This document shows, one piece after another, positions 23,368-31,898 of a DNA stretch of 64,000 nt. Source of the DNA: an archaeon (lineage in GTDB: Archaea > EX4484-52 > WAPT01). How positions within the stretch are numbered: the stretch's first letter is position 1; every line of letters begins with the position of its first letter. The notes under the pieces are model-generated. The model was not told the DNA's origin, ran no database searches, and worked only from the letters and a program-made list of their open reading frames with translations. Where the stretch lies: positions 62,001 to 126,000 of the forward strand of contig JAPDKB010000008.1 in NCBI GenBank assembly GCA_029258795.1. Reading direction: 5' to 3'. The translations under genes were made by a program, and so were the position numbers.

Positions 23368-24289
23368 CTTTCAACGCGCTGATTATATCATCGATCATCT
23401 CAAGCGCGGCCTGTCTGGCCGCCTCCTCAAACCTGTCTTCACCCGCCTCATATTTCTCTGATCTGTACGCTGCTATAACACCTCTCGCTGAGTGGATTAT
23501 GGCTCCGAGTCCATCCTCATTGAAGTTGTGCACAACGTCCTTTGCTTTTGCACCCTGCGCTCCGTAGCCCGGCACGAGCACCACAGCTCTTGGAACAAGC
23601 TTCCTGCACACCTTTGCCTGCTCGGGATAGGTTGCGCCAACAACCATACCAACGGAAGAGTAGCCGTACTCCGTGCCGATCAGCTCGGCACCCCATTCAT
23701 CCACCTTCCTTGCAACCATCTGGAAGAGCGTTGAACTATCGTTGTCCATTTTCACGTCCTGAAACTCGTGGCTGGAAGGATTGGAGGTCTTCACGAGCAC
23801 AAAGATGCCTTTGCCGAAATTCCCGCACGCATCAAGGAACGGCTTTATCCCATCCGTGCCGAGGTACGGGTTGACTGTTATTGCGTCAGCATCAAAATAG
23901 CTACTTGCCTTTGTTCCGTCACACAGTTCAACTCTGCCCAAATAAGCGTTAGCGTAAGCTTCTGCTGTGCTTCCGATGTCGTTGCGCTTCACATCCAAAA
24001 TCACAATTCTGTCCCTCTTTTTCACATGCTCTACGGTCTTTTTCAGCGCTTTTATGCCGTGCTTCCCGTAAAGTTCGTAGAACGCTGAATTGATTTTGTA
24101 GCACGGCACTAAATCGTATGTAGCATCCACAATTTTCCTGTTAAACTCAAGTATGGCTTCTGCTGTGGCTTCAAACACGTTATCCTCCTTTTCCACGGCT
24201 TGCTGCTTTATGAACGAGGGCACGAAGCTTATTCTTGTGTCAAGCCCTATGCAGCACGGATTTTGTAGTTTATCCATTAGGTTTAACAA
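23345..24289 (-). CDS. pyrF: Orotidine 5'-phosphate decarboxylase, type 2
   Basis: A 314-residue OMP decarboxylase of the longer type 2 (UMPS-associated) subfamily, which makes UMP from OMP. Visible motifs: CIGLDTRISFVPS at the start, ILDVKRNDIGSTAEAYA (the catalytic D-x-K-x-x-D), VNPYLGTDGIKPFLD and VPGYGAQGA for the phosphate site. Most archaea use the short type 1 enzyme of about 210-230 residues, so this copy may have a bacterial history. PyrB, PyrI and UMP kinase are also in this window. It lacks a strong ribosome site, and the promoter is AT-rich. Confidence 0.93.
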   Translation of the reverse strand: MLNLMDKLQNPCCIGLDTRISFVPSFIKQQAVEKEDNVFEATAEAILEFNRKIVDATYDLVPCYKINSAFYELYGKHGIKALKKTVEHVKKRDRIVILDVKRNDIGSTAEAYANAYLGRVELCDGTKASSYFDADAITVNPYLGTDGIKPFLDACGNFGKGIFVLVKTSNPSSHEFQDVKMDNDSSTLFQMVARKVDEWGAELIGTEYGYSSVGMVVGATYPEQAKVCRKLVPRAVVLVPGYGAQGAKAKDVVHNFNEDGLGAIIHSARGVIAAYRSEKYEAGEDRFEEAARQAALEMIDDIISALKASGKCRW

Positions 24290-24322
24290 GCAGTCAGCGA
24301 AATTTTTCTTGATGATATCGCA

Positions 24323-24733
24323 TCACCAAGACAATAAAGTTATGGCAGCTATAGCAAGCAATACTCCCATAGCTTTGATGAGCGTTATCTTCTCCTCCAG
24401 CACCAGTATGCCTAGCAGCACTGTCACAGCAGTACTCATACCAACTATCGGCTTGACTATACTTATCTTACCTGAGCTTATTGCACGAATGTAAAAGAAG
24501 AATGCTATGCTTGCTATAAAGCCAGCGGTGCTTACATAAGGCACAACTTGCTTGTTGATGGATTTTGACGGAGCTTGATAAACCCACATCAGAGCAAGAA
24601 AGAGGAGCATGAAGCCTGTGGTGAGGAAAGTCACGGTTAAAGAGTCTGCATAGTTTGATGCGAGCTTATAAAGCAGAGGCGTGATACCATAAAGGAGCAT
24701 GGCGACCAGAGCAAAAATTACGTAAGCTTCCAT
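24323..24733 (-). CDS. Single-EamA-domain small membrane transporter
   Basis: A 136-residue protein with four to five helices, half the size of usual ten-helix DMT permeases, so it probably works as a dual-topology or homo-oligomeric unit. Start at ATG 24733 (MEAYVIFALVAMLLYG) with an AT-rich TTTAAAGTTTTTAAAC box just upstream, suggesting a leaderless mRNA; the frame is open further up to 24841 but that would overlap the neighbouring gene. The conserved KPIVGMSTAVTVLLGILVLE ending of EamA domains is present. Substrate unknown. Confidence 0.8.
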   Translation of the reverse strand: MEAYVIFALVAMLLYGITPLLYKLASNYADSLTVTFLTTGFMLLFLALMWVYQAPSKSINKQVVPYVSTAGFIASIAFFFYIRAISSGKISIVKPIVGMSTAVTVLLGILVLEEKITLIKAMGVLLAIAAITLLSW

Positions 24734-24794
24734 GAAACTTCGATGAAGTTTAAAAACTTTAAATTTCTGTCGCTGCATATCTGTCCTTGTATCG

Positions 24795-25175
24795 TTAAAG
24801 TTGTACCACAAAACCCAGCTCTTCCAGAGCTTCCTTTGCATTTTTCAAGTCATTCTCCTTCACCAGAATGTGATCAGTCGAGTAGGAAGAGATAACAAAG
24901 ATAGATACGCTTTTTTTGGCGAGTGCACTAGCTACTTTTGCGAGAAATCCGACAAGGTTGAAAGGCAGCACCATGTCAAAAGTAAGAAGCTTCCATCCCG
25001 GCTCCATCTCCAGTGTGTCCACTTCATCAATCTTTGCTTCATCGATTATGACCGTTATTTCCTTCCCATCCATTATGTTGGCAAAAGCTTCAGGGTGTGG
25101 TTTCTTGGCTTTGACTATCGCAAATCTCTCTTTCCACACGTATACTCTTCCATCAGAACGAACATCTTGTTCCAT
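24795..25175 (-). CDS. ACT-domain protein (DUF2241-like)
   Basis: A 126-residue protein with two ACT-like repeats: an N-terminal strand-helix unit (RVYVWKERFAIVKAKKPHPE) and a C-terminal ACT domain (about 62-126, VLPFNLVGFLAKVASALAKK then VSIFVISSYSTDHILVKEND). It resembles stand-alone amino-acid-sensing ACT proteins. The start at ATG 25175 follows an AAATAAATATG box by about 27-30 bp, which favours it over the longer reading to 25241. Ligand unknown. Confidence 0.8.
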   Translation of the reverse strand: MEQDVRSDGRVYVWKERFAIVKAKKPHPEAFANIMDGKEITVIIDEAKIDEVDTLEMEPGWKLLTFDMVLPFNLVGFLAKVASALAKKSVSIFVISSYSTDHILVKENDLKNAKEALEELGFVVQL

Positions 25176-25200
25176 GGTTTGATGATGCTCAAGAACATAT

Positions 25201-26043
25201 TTATTTGTAGGGCTCCAATCCCTCAAAAAACTCCACCGCAAGCTTCCCTATGTCTTGACTGTAACCTCCTTCAAGAACAGCAAAACATCTTGCTTTGCAT
25301 TCTTTAACTGTGTTTGCTATGGGTTTAGCAATTTTTTGGTAGCTTTCTTTTTTGAGCAGAAAACCCGTAAGAGGATCCTTCTCGTAAGTGTCGAAACCCA
25401 ACGAGATTGCAAGCACATCCGGCATGAATTGCTGTATTCTTGTCAGAGCTTTTTCCAGCGTTTTAAGGTAAGCTTTCTCATCCGTTCCGGCTGGGAGCGG
25501 GAAGTTTATGCAGTTATCAGTGCTTTCCGTTCCTGTGCCGGGATAAAATGGATACTGATGAATGGAAACGTAAAGCACGTTGTCATCATGCAAGAAGATG
25601 TCCTGAGTGCCGTTTCCGTGATGCACATCGATATCAAGAATGGCTACTCTTTCTCCAGAATAAACCTTCCTCACCGCTACGGCTATGTTGTTGAAGTAGC
25701 AAAATCCTCCGAGAAAGTTCTTGCCAGCGTGATGGCCCGGCGGTCTTGTCAGGGCAAAGCCCTCAAGCTCGGCAGCCTTTATTGCGCATCCTGCTGCAAG
25801 AATCGGGTACTTAACGTCTATGGGCGGTGTGTCAGCATCAAAATAGTTCATACTCTCCACGCGTTTCACATGCTCTTCTGTGTGCACCACCAGCAGATCT
25901 TCAAGCTTTGCAGGCCTTGCATCCACAAAATCATGGTCAGTCTTTTCAAGCGCCTCCGCAATCCTTTTTACCCTTTCCGGAGTTTCCGGATGAAAGTCAT
26001 CATGTCTGTATTCCAAACAGAGCGGGTTGTAGATGACGAGCAT
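25201..26043 (-). CDS. Histone-deacetylase-fold protein (acetoin utilisation/acetylpolyamine amidohydrolase family)
   Basis: A 280-residue zinc deacetylase. Motifs in order: DDFHPETPERVKRI, LTRPPGHHAG (tandem catalytic His), FCYFNNIAVA, ILDIDVHHGNGTQ (zinc Asp and His), YPGTG and SLGFDTYEKDPLTG (second zinc Asp), then EGGYS. All catalytic residues are present. Start chosen at ATG 26043, about 28 bp after a TTAAACTTT box. The substrate could be an acetylated protein, polyamine or small molecule; Alba acetylation in archaea makes a chromatin role thinkable but unproven. Confidence 0.93.
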   Translation of the reverse strand: MLVIYNPLCLEYRHDDFHPETPERVKRIAEALEKTDHDFVDARPAKLEDLLVVHTEEHVKRVESMNYFDADTPPIDVKYPILAAGCAIKAAELEGFALTRPPGHHAGKNFLGGFCYFNNIAVAVRKVYSGERVAILDIDVHHGNGTQDIFLHDDNVLYVSIHQYPFYPGTGTESTDNCINFPLPAGTDEKAYLKTLEKALTRIQQFMPDVLAISLGFDTYEKDPLTGFLLKKESYQKIAKPIANTVKECKARCFAVLEGGYSQDIGKLAVEFFEGLEPYK

Positions 26044-26086
26044 ACTTTTCAATTGAAAAAAGAAGAAAGTTTAAGGCGCTTTTTCA

Positions 26087-26749
26087 TCACTTCTTTCTCA
26101 ACGTGTGTGCTGCCACAAGCACGGCAAGGAAGAGAAATACTGCACCAATCATGGACGATGCTGTGCCGACAGCCATCCCCGAAATGCTTCTTTCAGCCAG
26201 AGATGCCATGTTGAAAGCGGCTGTGGCAAGGAGTAATATCGGTGTGATGAGCAGAGCAAGCTCCAAGCCGTGGGATGTCGATTGACTTGTTTCTTCCCTC
26301 ACAGGGGCCTGTGGAACTTGCTCTTGCTCTTCTTCTTTCTGGAATTTATCTTCGAAAGCATGCCACCTATGTAGTTCATAAGCTATGGACTCCCTTATTA
26401 TGTTTCTTATCCTCTCAAGCCGGTGGCCCTCCTTCCTTTTAGCAAAGCGGTATGAATGCCCATCAGTGTGCAGGAAATCCTTCACAGCTCTTGCATTCAG
26501 GATTACATGTTCCTTTTCATGGTCTATGTGCACCAGCTTATCGGGTGGTGTGGGCTCAACATAGAATCTAAATCTTCTGAGCATATCGTGATAAACAACA
26601 TCCGGGCTCAAATTTGGGTGGTGCGCGACTATTCTCTCTGCCGCAAGCCTGACAGCTTCCGGGAATATGCTTCCGAACACTCCTTTTATATCCTTTCTAA
26701 CAACTGACTTGTAAGCATCCTTCATTGCATCAAGGTATCTCTTTGTCAT
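26087..26749 (-). CDS. Hypothetical protein with C-terminal membrane hairpin, 220 aa
   Basis: Residues 1-130 form a soluble His/Arg-rich helical domain (MTKRYLDAMKDAYKSVVRKD, then RNIIRESIAYELHRWHAFED), followed by a Glu/Gln/Pro linker and two hydrophobic helices (about 158-178 and 194-215) ending HTLRKK. I do not recognise it. It is transcribed divergently from the Lhr-type helicase; a 23-bp palindrome (26787-26809) lies in the shared control region. Confidence 0.65.
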   Translation of the reverse strand: MTKRYLDAMKDAYKSVVRKDIKGVFGSIFPEAVRLAAERIVAHHPNLSPDVVYHDMLRRFRFYVEPTPPDKLVHIDHEKEHVILNARAVKDFLHTDGHSYRFAKRKEGHRLERIRNIIRESIAYELHRWHAFEDKFQKEEEQEQVPQAPVREETSQSTSHGLELALLITPILLLATAAFNMASLAERSISGMAVGTASSMIGAVFLFLAVLVAAHTLRKK

Positions 26750-26786
26750 GTTAGAAAGGAAGAAAATAACCTAAATATATTGATTT

Positions 26787-26809
26787 GTATAGTGTAATAT
26801 ACATTATAC
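26787..26809. promoter_or_regulatory. 23-bp palindrome between divergent genes
   Basis: GTATAGTGTA and TACATTATAC are inverted copies (9 of 10 positions) separated by ATA. It sits 38 bp upstream of the leftward 220-aa gene and about 107 bp upstream of the helicase start, a position typical for a dimeric regulator's operator. The regulator is not identifiable. Confidence 0.45.
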
Positions 26810-26915
26810 GGAATGTAATTTTGATTCAGAGCTATGTTCGGTTACGACACATTATTGAAAAATCAATTTTTCTCGTGAAATAAACCCTTTTAAAACTCCA
26901 CCCGAAATTTTGTTT

Positions 26916-29573
26916 ATGGCTTCTGCGGAGCAGGGTGAAGCTTCAGCCGGAAGAATCGTCTGGATGGATAAGCCCTACAGCAGGGAGGAGATAGAGAGCA
27001 TACTAGACCCGCTGGTTAGAGAGTGGTTCTTCTCCCGCTTTAAAGATTTTTCTCCACCCCAGCGCTTCGCCATCATGGAGATACACAGGCAGAACAACGT
27101 GCTCGTTTCAAGCCCAACTGGAAGCGGGAAGACGCTTGCTGCCTTCCTTGCAATCATAAACGAGCTTGTGATCCTTGCAAGGAACAACATGCTTGAAGAT
27201 AAGATTTACTGCATCTACATCTCTCCTTTGAGGGCTTTGAGCAACGACATAGAAAGAAATCTGCAAGTACCCCTTGCTGAGATCTACGAGCTCGCGAAGA
27301 AAAAAGGAATAAAATTGCAAAGGATACGCGTGGCAAAGCGCACCGGAGACACCACCGCAAGTCAAAAATCCAGCCAGCTGAAGAAGCCGCCACACATACT
27401 CATCACCACACCCGAAAGCTTCACCATAGCTCTGTCTTCCCCAAAATTCTCGCAGCTGATGGCTCAGGCAAGGTATGTTGTGGTGGATGAAATACACAGC
27501 ATAGCCGAAAATAAGCGCGGCTCCCTGCTGTCTCTGGCTTTGGAAAGGCTCGAAGCCAAAGCTCAGAACAGCTTTGTCAGAATTGGTCTTTCAGCCACGA
27601 TCCACCCGCTGGAAGAGGTGGCTAAATTCCTCGTTGGATTTGAGGAAGAGGGGTTGCCAAGGCACTGTAAAATTGTGGATGTCTCGTTTGAAAAAAGGAT
27701 CGATGTTGAGGTGCTTTCTCCAGTGGAGGATCTGATCTACACACCAACAGAAGTTATGCATGAAAAGCTTTACCAGCTGCTGGACAAGCTGATAGAAAAG
27801 CACACCACCACCCTCATCTTCACCAATACGAGATCGGGCACGGAAAGGGTTGTGCACCATCTCAAAACCAAGTTCAAGGATAAGTACGCTGAGCTTGTTG
27901 AAGCGCACCACGGTTCTCTCTCAAGAGAGATAAGGTTGGACGTGGAGAGAAAGCTGAAGGAGGGCAAGCTGAAGTGCGTGGTGTCATCCACTTCCCTTGA
28001 GCTTGGAATAGACATAGGTTATATCGATCTTGTGGTGCTCATAGGCAGCCCGAAGTCGGTAACGAGAGCTATCCAGCGCATAGGGAGAAGTGGTCATAGG
28101 CTGGAGGATGTGGCCAAAGGCAAGATAGTCGTGCTTGACAGGGATGATCTTGTTGAATGTGTGGTGATGGCGAAGAACATAAGGGAGAGGAAACTCGACA
28201 AGATTCACATACCCACAAACACGCTCGATGTGTTATGTCAGCATCTGGTCGGCATGAGCATAGAGAGGGGGTGGAAAGTTGAGGAAGCTTTCAGCATGAT
28301 AAAAAGGAGCTATACCTTTCACAATCTCAGCTGGGAAGATTACATGGCGGTGCTGCGCTATCTGAATGGAGAGTACGTGCAGCTGGAAGAGAGAAACGTG
28401 TACGCGAAGCTCTGGTTTGATGAGGAGACGATGGAGTTTGGAAGGCGTGGCAAGATGATAAGACCCATCTACTATTTAAACGTGGGGACGATACCTGAGG
28501 AGAGCTACGCCAAGATCTATTCAGCTGACAAGAAGTCCTTCATCGGGATGGTGGAGGAGGAGTTTATGGAGAAGCTGACAAAAGGAGATAGGTTTGTTCT
28601 TGGTGGTAAGGTTTACGAGTTTCTTTATTCGAGGGGGAATAAGGGCTATGTCAAGCTGGTGGAGGATGCCAAGCCAACCGTGCCGTCATGGTTTTCCGAG
28701 CAGCTCCCTCTGACATATGAACTCGCTCAGGACATCGGCCGCTTCAGGTTCGAGATGAGGAGCCTGCTGGAGAGCGGGGCCGATAAACCTTACATAATAA
28801 GACATTTGATGGAGAAGTACAAGGTGAATAGAGTCACAGCTGAAGCCATCTACAACTACTTCAGGGAGCAGTATGACTATCTCTTCGTGCCAACGCATGC
28901 TGAGGTGCTTGTTGAGAACTACATGGATGAGCTGGGCAGGCAGAACATAATATTCCACACTCTTGTGGGAAGGAGAGCTAATGAAGCTTTGAGCAGAGCT
29001 TATGCTTATGCTCTTTCCCGCTACAAAAGGTGCAACGTCAGGATAATGCTCAATGATAACGGCTTTGCATTGATTCTGCCGAGGGATGTACGGGTTGACC
29101 CTCATCTCGTGGTTGAGCTTGTAACATCTGACAATCTGGAAGAAATGCTCAGACATGCGCTCGAAGGCACGGAAATTCTGAAGCGCAGATTCAGGCATGT
29201 GGCGACGAGAAGCTTCCTGATACTCAGGCGTTACGGAAAGCGTGAGAAAAGTGTGGCAAGGCAGCAGGTGAATGCCGAGATGCTTCTCAAGCTTATAAAG
29301 CGCATCGATCCGAACTTCCCTCTTCTCAAGGAGACGTACCGCGAGATAATGGAGGATGCCATGGACATAAAGAATGCGAAGCTCTTCCTGAAGGACATCG
29401 AGGCGGGAAGAAAGAGGTTCGTGATAAAGGACAGCGTAGAGCTCCCATCTCCGTTTGCGCTGAATCTCGTGGTGCTCGGATCAACGGATGCCGTGCTCAT
29501 GGAGGACAGGAGGGAGCTGATAAAGCTCTTCCATCACCAGCTCATGAAACGGCTTGGAGGTGAGGTGTCTTGA
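26916..29573 (+). CDS. Lhr-type (ASH-Ski2-like) ATP-dependent helicase
   Basis: An 885-residue superfamily 2 helicase. Walker A SSPTGSGKT is at about 65-73, DEIH at about 192-195, motif III LSATIHPLEEV, motifs IV-VI include TNTRSGTERV, SSTSLELGIDIGYID and AIQRIGRSGHR. The large C-terminal region (about 430-885) fits the Lhr-core WH and domain-4 layout. Start at ATG 26916, with TTTTAAAAC about 28 bp upstream; a TTG 6 bp earlier is possible. Lhr proteins unwind RNA:DNA hybrids and branched DNA. It is followed, with overlaps, by a 110-aa protein and a metallophosphoesterase. Confidence 0.93.
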   Translation: MASAEQGEASAGRIVWMDKPYSREEIESILDPLVREWFFSRFKDFSPPQRFAIMEIHRQNNVLVSSPTGSGKTLAAFLAIINELVILARNNMLEDKIYCIYISPLRALSNDIERNLQVPLAEIYELAKKKGIKLQRIRVAKRTGDTTASQKSSQLKKPPHILITTPESFTIALSSPKFSQLMAQARYVVVDEIHSIAENKRGSLLSLALERLEAKAQNSFVRIGLSATIHPLEEVAKFLVGFEEEGLPRHCKIVDVSFEKRIDVEVLSPVEDLIYTPTEVMHEKLYQLLDKLIEKHTTTLIFTNTRSGTERVVHHLKTKFKDKYAELVEAHHGSLSREIRLDVERKLKEGKLKCVVSSTSLELGIDIGYIDLVVLIGSPKSVTRAIQRIGRSGHRLEDVAKGKIVVLDRDDLVECVVMAKNIRERKLDKIHIPTNTLDVLCQHLVGMSIERGWKVEEAFSMIKRSYTFHNLSWEDYMAVLRYLNGEYVQLEERNVYAKLWFDEETMEFGRRGKMIRPIYYLNVGTIPEESYAKIYSADKKSFIGMVEEEFMEKLTKGDRFVLGGKVYEFLYSRGNKGYVKLVEDAKPTVPSWFSEQLPLTYELAQDIGRFRFEMRSLLESGADKPYIIRHLMEKYKVNRVTAEAIYNYFREQYDYLFVPTHAEVLVENYMDELGRQNIIFHTLVGRRANEALSRAYAYALSRYKRCNVRIMLNDNGFALILPRDVRVDPHLVVELVTSDNLEEMLRHALEGTEILKRRFRHVATRSFLILRRYGKREKSVARQQVNAEMLLKLIKRIDPNFPLLKETYREIMEDAMDIKNAKLFLKDIEAGRKRFVIKDSVELPSPFALNLVVLGSTDAVLMEDRRELIKLFHHQLMKRLGGEVS

Positions 29574-29902
29574 AGGGAATTGATTTTTTCAGGCTGAATG
29601 AGGAGGGATTGAAGAGAAGAAAGGAGAAGGAAATGGAAGAAGAGAAGATGATTTACGATGCTCTCCGCAAGTATGTGAAAGATGGAGAGGGGCTTGTGCT
29701 TCTCTATACTATCGGGCCGGGGGCTGAGAGGGAAGAGTACAGGGTCGTGATGGACAGATTCAACGTCAAGGAGGTTAGGAAGGCTCTGGAGTACATGGGA
29801 GGTAAGCTTGAAATCTCCGTGCCATCCGAAGGCTTGTGCCTCGTGCTGAAAAAGGATGATACCCTCCAAGAATTTTACGTGGAAGTGAAAAATGATGAGT
29901 GA
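29570..29902 (+). CDS. Hypothetical protein in the helicase operon, 110 aa
   Basis: It starts at TTG 29570, overlapping the helicase stop (TTGA), after GGAGGTGAGG. Residues 1-30 are a charged helix (LNEEGLKRRKEKEMEEEK); the rest is alpha/beta (LVLLYTIGPGAEREEYRVVM, FNVKEVRKALEYMGGKLEIS). It has no Cys apart from one. Sandwiched between helicase and phosphoesterase with overlaps on both sides, it is likely an accessory factor of the pair, but I cannot assign a family. Confidence 0.65.
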   Translation: MKGIDFFRLNEEGLKRRKEKEMEEEKMIYDALRKYVKDGEGLVLLYTIGPGAEREEYRVVMDRFNVKEVRKALEYMGGKLEISVPSEGLCLVLKKDDTLQEFYVEVKNDE

Positions 29903-30662
29903 TGATATTATACCAAAGGAAGTTTTGGTGGACAGCAAGATTAAGTTATTGCCGGAAGGGGGAGCGGTCATTGACGACAAAATTCTTGTTATAGCGGATC
30001 TCCACCTTGGTTTTGAAGGTGTGATGGCCACAAGCGGGCTATTCATGCCGCGCATCATGCTTGAGGACGTAAAAGCTCTGCTTTCCCGAATTGTGGATAA
30101 GCACAAAAAACTTGAGGAGCTCGTTGTTGCTGGAGACATGAAGCATGAATTTGCGGAGATGCACGGGTTTGAGTGGAAGGATGTGCATGCCTTCATGGAG
30201 TTCGCGCTTGAAAAATTCAAAAGGGTCGTGGTGGTGAGGGGAAATCATGACAACTATCTCAAAGTTGCACTCAAGAGGTATGAGAGAGTGGTGTTTGAGG
30301 AAGCTGCCTATGTTAAAGATGATTTTGTGGTGGTGCATGGCGATAAGGATAATGTTGCGGCTTTTTCCAGACCCTTCCTGATAATGGGGCACGAGCATCC
30401 AGCCATCGTTGTGAAGGATGATGTTGGTGCCGTTGTGAGAACAAGATGTTTCATGGTTGGCAAGTATGGGAGGACTAGGATTGTTGTGCTTCCGGCATTC
30501 TCTCCGATTTTTATGGGTACCGACATCCTTTCAATGCCGGACAGCGAGCTCCTCTCGCCGATTCTAAGAAGGATTGGCATAGAGGATTTCAAGCTTTACG
30601 CCTGCCTTGAAGATGAGGTTCTCGAATTTCCCACCATAGCTGAGATAAGAGCTCACATGTGA
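29892..30662 (+). CDS. Lhr-associated metallophosphoesterase (COG1407 type)
   Basis: A 256-residue calcineurin-like phosphoesterase with the metal motifs VIADLHLG (D-x-H), VAGDMKHEF (GD), VVVRGNHDNY (GNH-D), VVHGDKD (H) and MGHEHPA (G-H-x-H). This family is frequently encoded next to Lhr helicases in archaea and bacteria, and a nucleic-acid phosphodiesterase role in the same repair or processing step is the usual inference. It overlaps the 110-aa gene by 11 bp and is followed 6 bp later by a DNA methyltransferase. Confidence 0.88.
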   Translation: MMSDDIIPKEVLVDSKIKLLPEGGAVIDDKILVIADLHLGFEGVMATSGLFMPRIMLEDVKALLSRIVDKHKKLEELVVAGDMKHEFAEMHGFEWKDVHAFMEFALEKFKRVVVVRGNHDNYLKVALKRYERVVFEEAAYVKDDFVVVHGDKDNVAAFSRPFLIMGHEHPAIVVKDDVGAVVRTRCFMVGKYGRTRIVVLPAFSPIFMGTDILSMPDSELLSPILRRIGIEDFKLYACLEDEVLEFPTIAEIRAHM

Positions 30663-30668
30663 TGCGCG

Positions 30669-31838
30669 ATGGATGCTGAAAAGCTGAAAAAAAGGGTGGT
30701 GGATGCTTACCACTTGGGCAGATTTGCCGGGTGGGAAGGGAATAAAAACCTTGCTGTATATCGTTGGTTTCCTTACAAGGAAGCGTTTTCAAAGCAGCTG
30801 ATGGATGAGATTCTCAGCGCTCATTCCACCAAAAATGTGGAAAGAGTCCTCGACCCTTTCTGTGGGACAGGCACAACAATACTTGCGTGTCTTGAGCGCG
30901 GGATAAGCGCTGTTGGGGTTGAGGCAAGCAGGATGATGGTTGCAGTTGCGAAAACAAAAACCACACGCTATAACGCTTTCGAGCTCAGGAACAAGCTTGC
31001 GCTTTTGGTGAAAGAAGCTAAAAAGATGGATGTGGATGAGGAGGAAGTAAGAGAAGCTCTCAACAACCCTCTGCTCGCAAGAGCATTCTCTCCAAGAAAA
31101 ATGAAGGAGTTGCTCGCCCTCAAGAAAGCAATAAACAACGTTTGTGAAGATGGAAATGAAGCCCGGTTTTTTAGGCTTGCGCTTGCAACCGCTGCTTATG
31201 AAGCATCCGCACTCCTCAGAGATGGAGCGGTTTTCAAGCAAAGGAAACGGGTTAAACCCGCGCTCCTTGAAGAATTTGAAAGGCAGGCAAGCAGGATGAT
31301 TCAAGATGTTGCAAGTTTCTGGCAAAAACATGCAAAAACTCATGCAGAGACAGGCGTTGTTCATGGAGATGCGAGAAACCTTCCTTTTCATAATGAAAGC
31401 TTTGACCTTCTCATTACCTCTCCACCCTATCTTAAAAAAGAGGAGTACGTGAAGGTGTACGGAATAGAGAGGTTCTGCATGCTCAACGAAACCATGGAAA
31501 ATGCGAGCAGGTTTCTCGGCACATCCTACAGGAAGGGCGGTAAGGAGGGGGATGAAAGTGTTGAAGAAATGGTCGAATCTTATTTTAATGATCTGGGGAA
31601 GTTTCTGGTTGAGGCATTCAGGTGTTTAAGGGGGGGTGGAAGCGCGTACATCATTATTGGGGATGCGTGCATAGATGGAAAAGCATACGACTGCTGCTTT
31701 AGAACGGCTGAGATAGCAAGCAAAACCGGGTTTGAAGTGAAGCGAATATACATGTTAAATGAGAGGTGGTGTGTGAGGCAGCGCGTCTTCAAAACATCCA
31801 AAGTTTATGAGGCTGCTGTATGGATTAGAAAGCCGTAA
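30669..31838 (+). CDS. DNA N4/N6-type methyltransferase
   Basis: A 389-residue SAM-dependent methyltransferase: motif I DPFCGTGTTILAC (about 58-70) with GVEAS after it, then motif IV TSPPYLKKEEY (about 250-260) and a late GGSAYIIIGD strand. SPPY is typical of N4-cytosine enzymes. The order I-then-IV with about 180 residues between them leaves room for a target-recognition domain. No restriction endonuclease is nearby, so it is probably a solitary methylase; an RNA target cannot be excluded. It follows the phosphoesterase by 6 bp in the same operon. Confidence 0.85.
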   Translation: MDAEKLKKRVVDAYHLGRFAGWEGNKNLAVYRWFPYKEAFSKQLMDEILSAHSTKNVERVLDPFCGTGTTILACLERGISAVGVEASRMMVAVAKTKTTRYNAFELRNKLALLVKEAKKMDVDEEEVREALNNPLLARAFSPRKMKELLALKKAINNVCEDGNEARFFRLALATAAYEASALLRDGAVFKQRKRVKPALLEEFERQASRMIQDVASFWQKHAKTHAETGVVHGDARNLPFHNESFDLLITSPPYLKKEEYVKVYGIERFCMLNETMENASRFLGTSYRKGGKEGDESVEEMVESYFNDLGKFLVEAFRCLRGGGSAYIIIGDACIDGKAYDCCFRTAEIASKTGFEVKRIYMLNERWCVRQRVFKTSKVYEAAVWIRKP

Positions 31839-31898
31839 ACAGCAAGTTTTTACCTGAAAGAGGTAAAAATTAAAATTTTTTGAACAATCAGAACAACC

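Noticed and set aside
25255-26214. 319-codon frame antisense to the HDAC-fold gene
   Set aside because: The opposite strand encodes all catalytic motifs of the deacetylase; this frame is a shadow rich in Cys/Phe without any recognisable domain.
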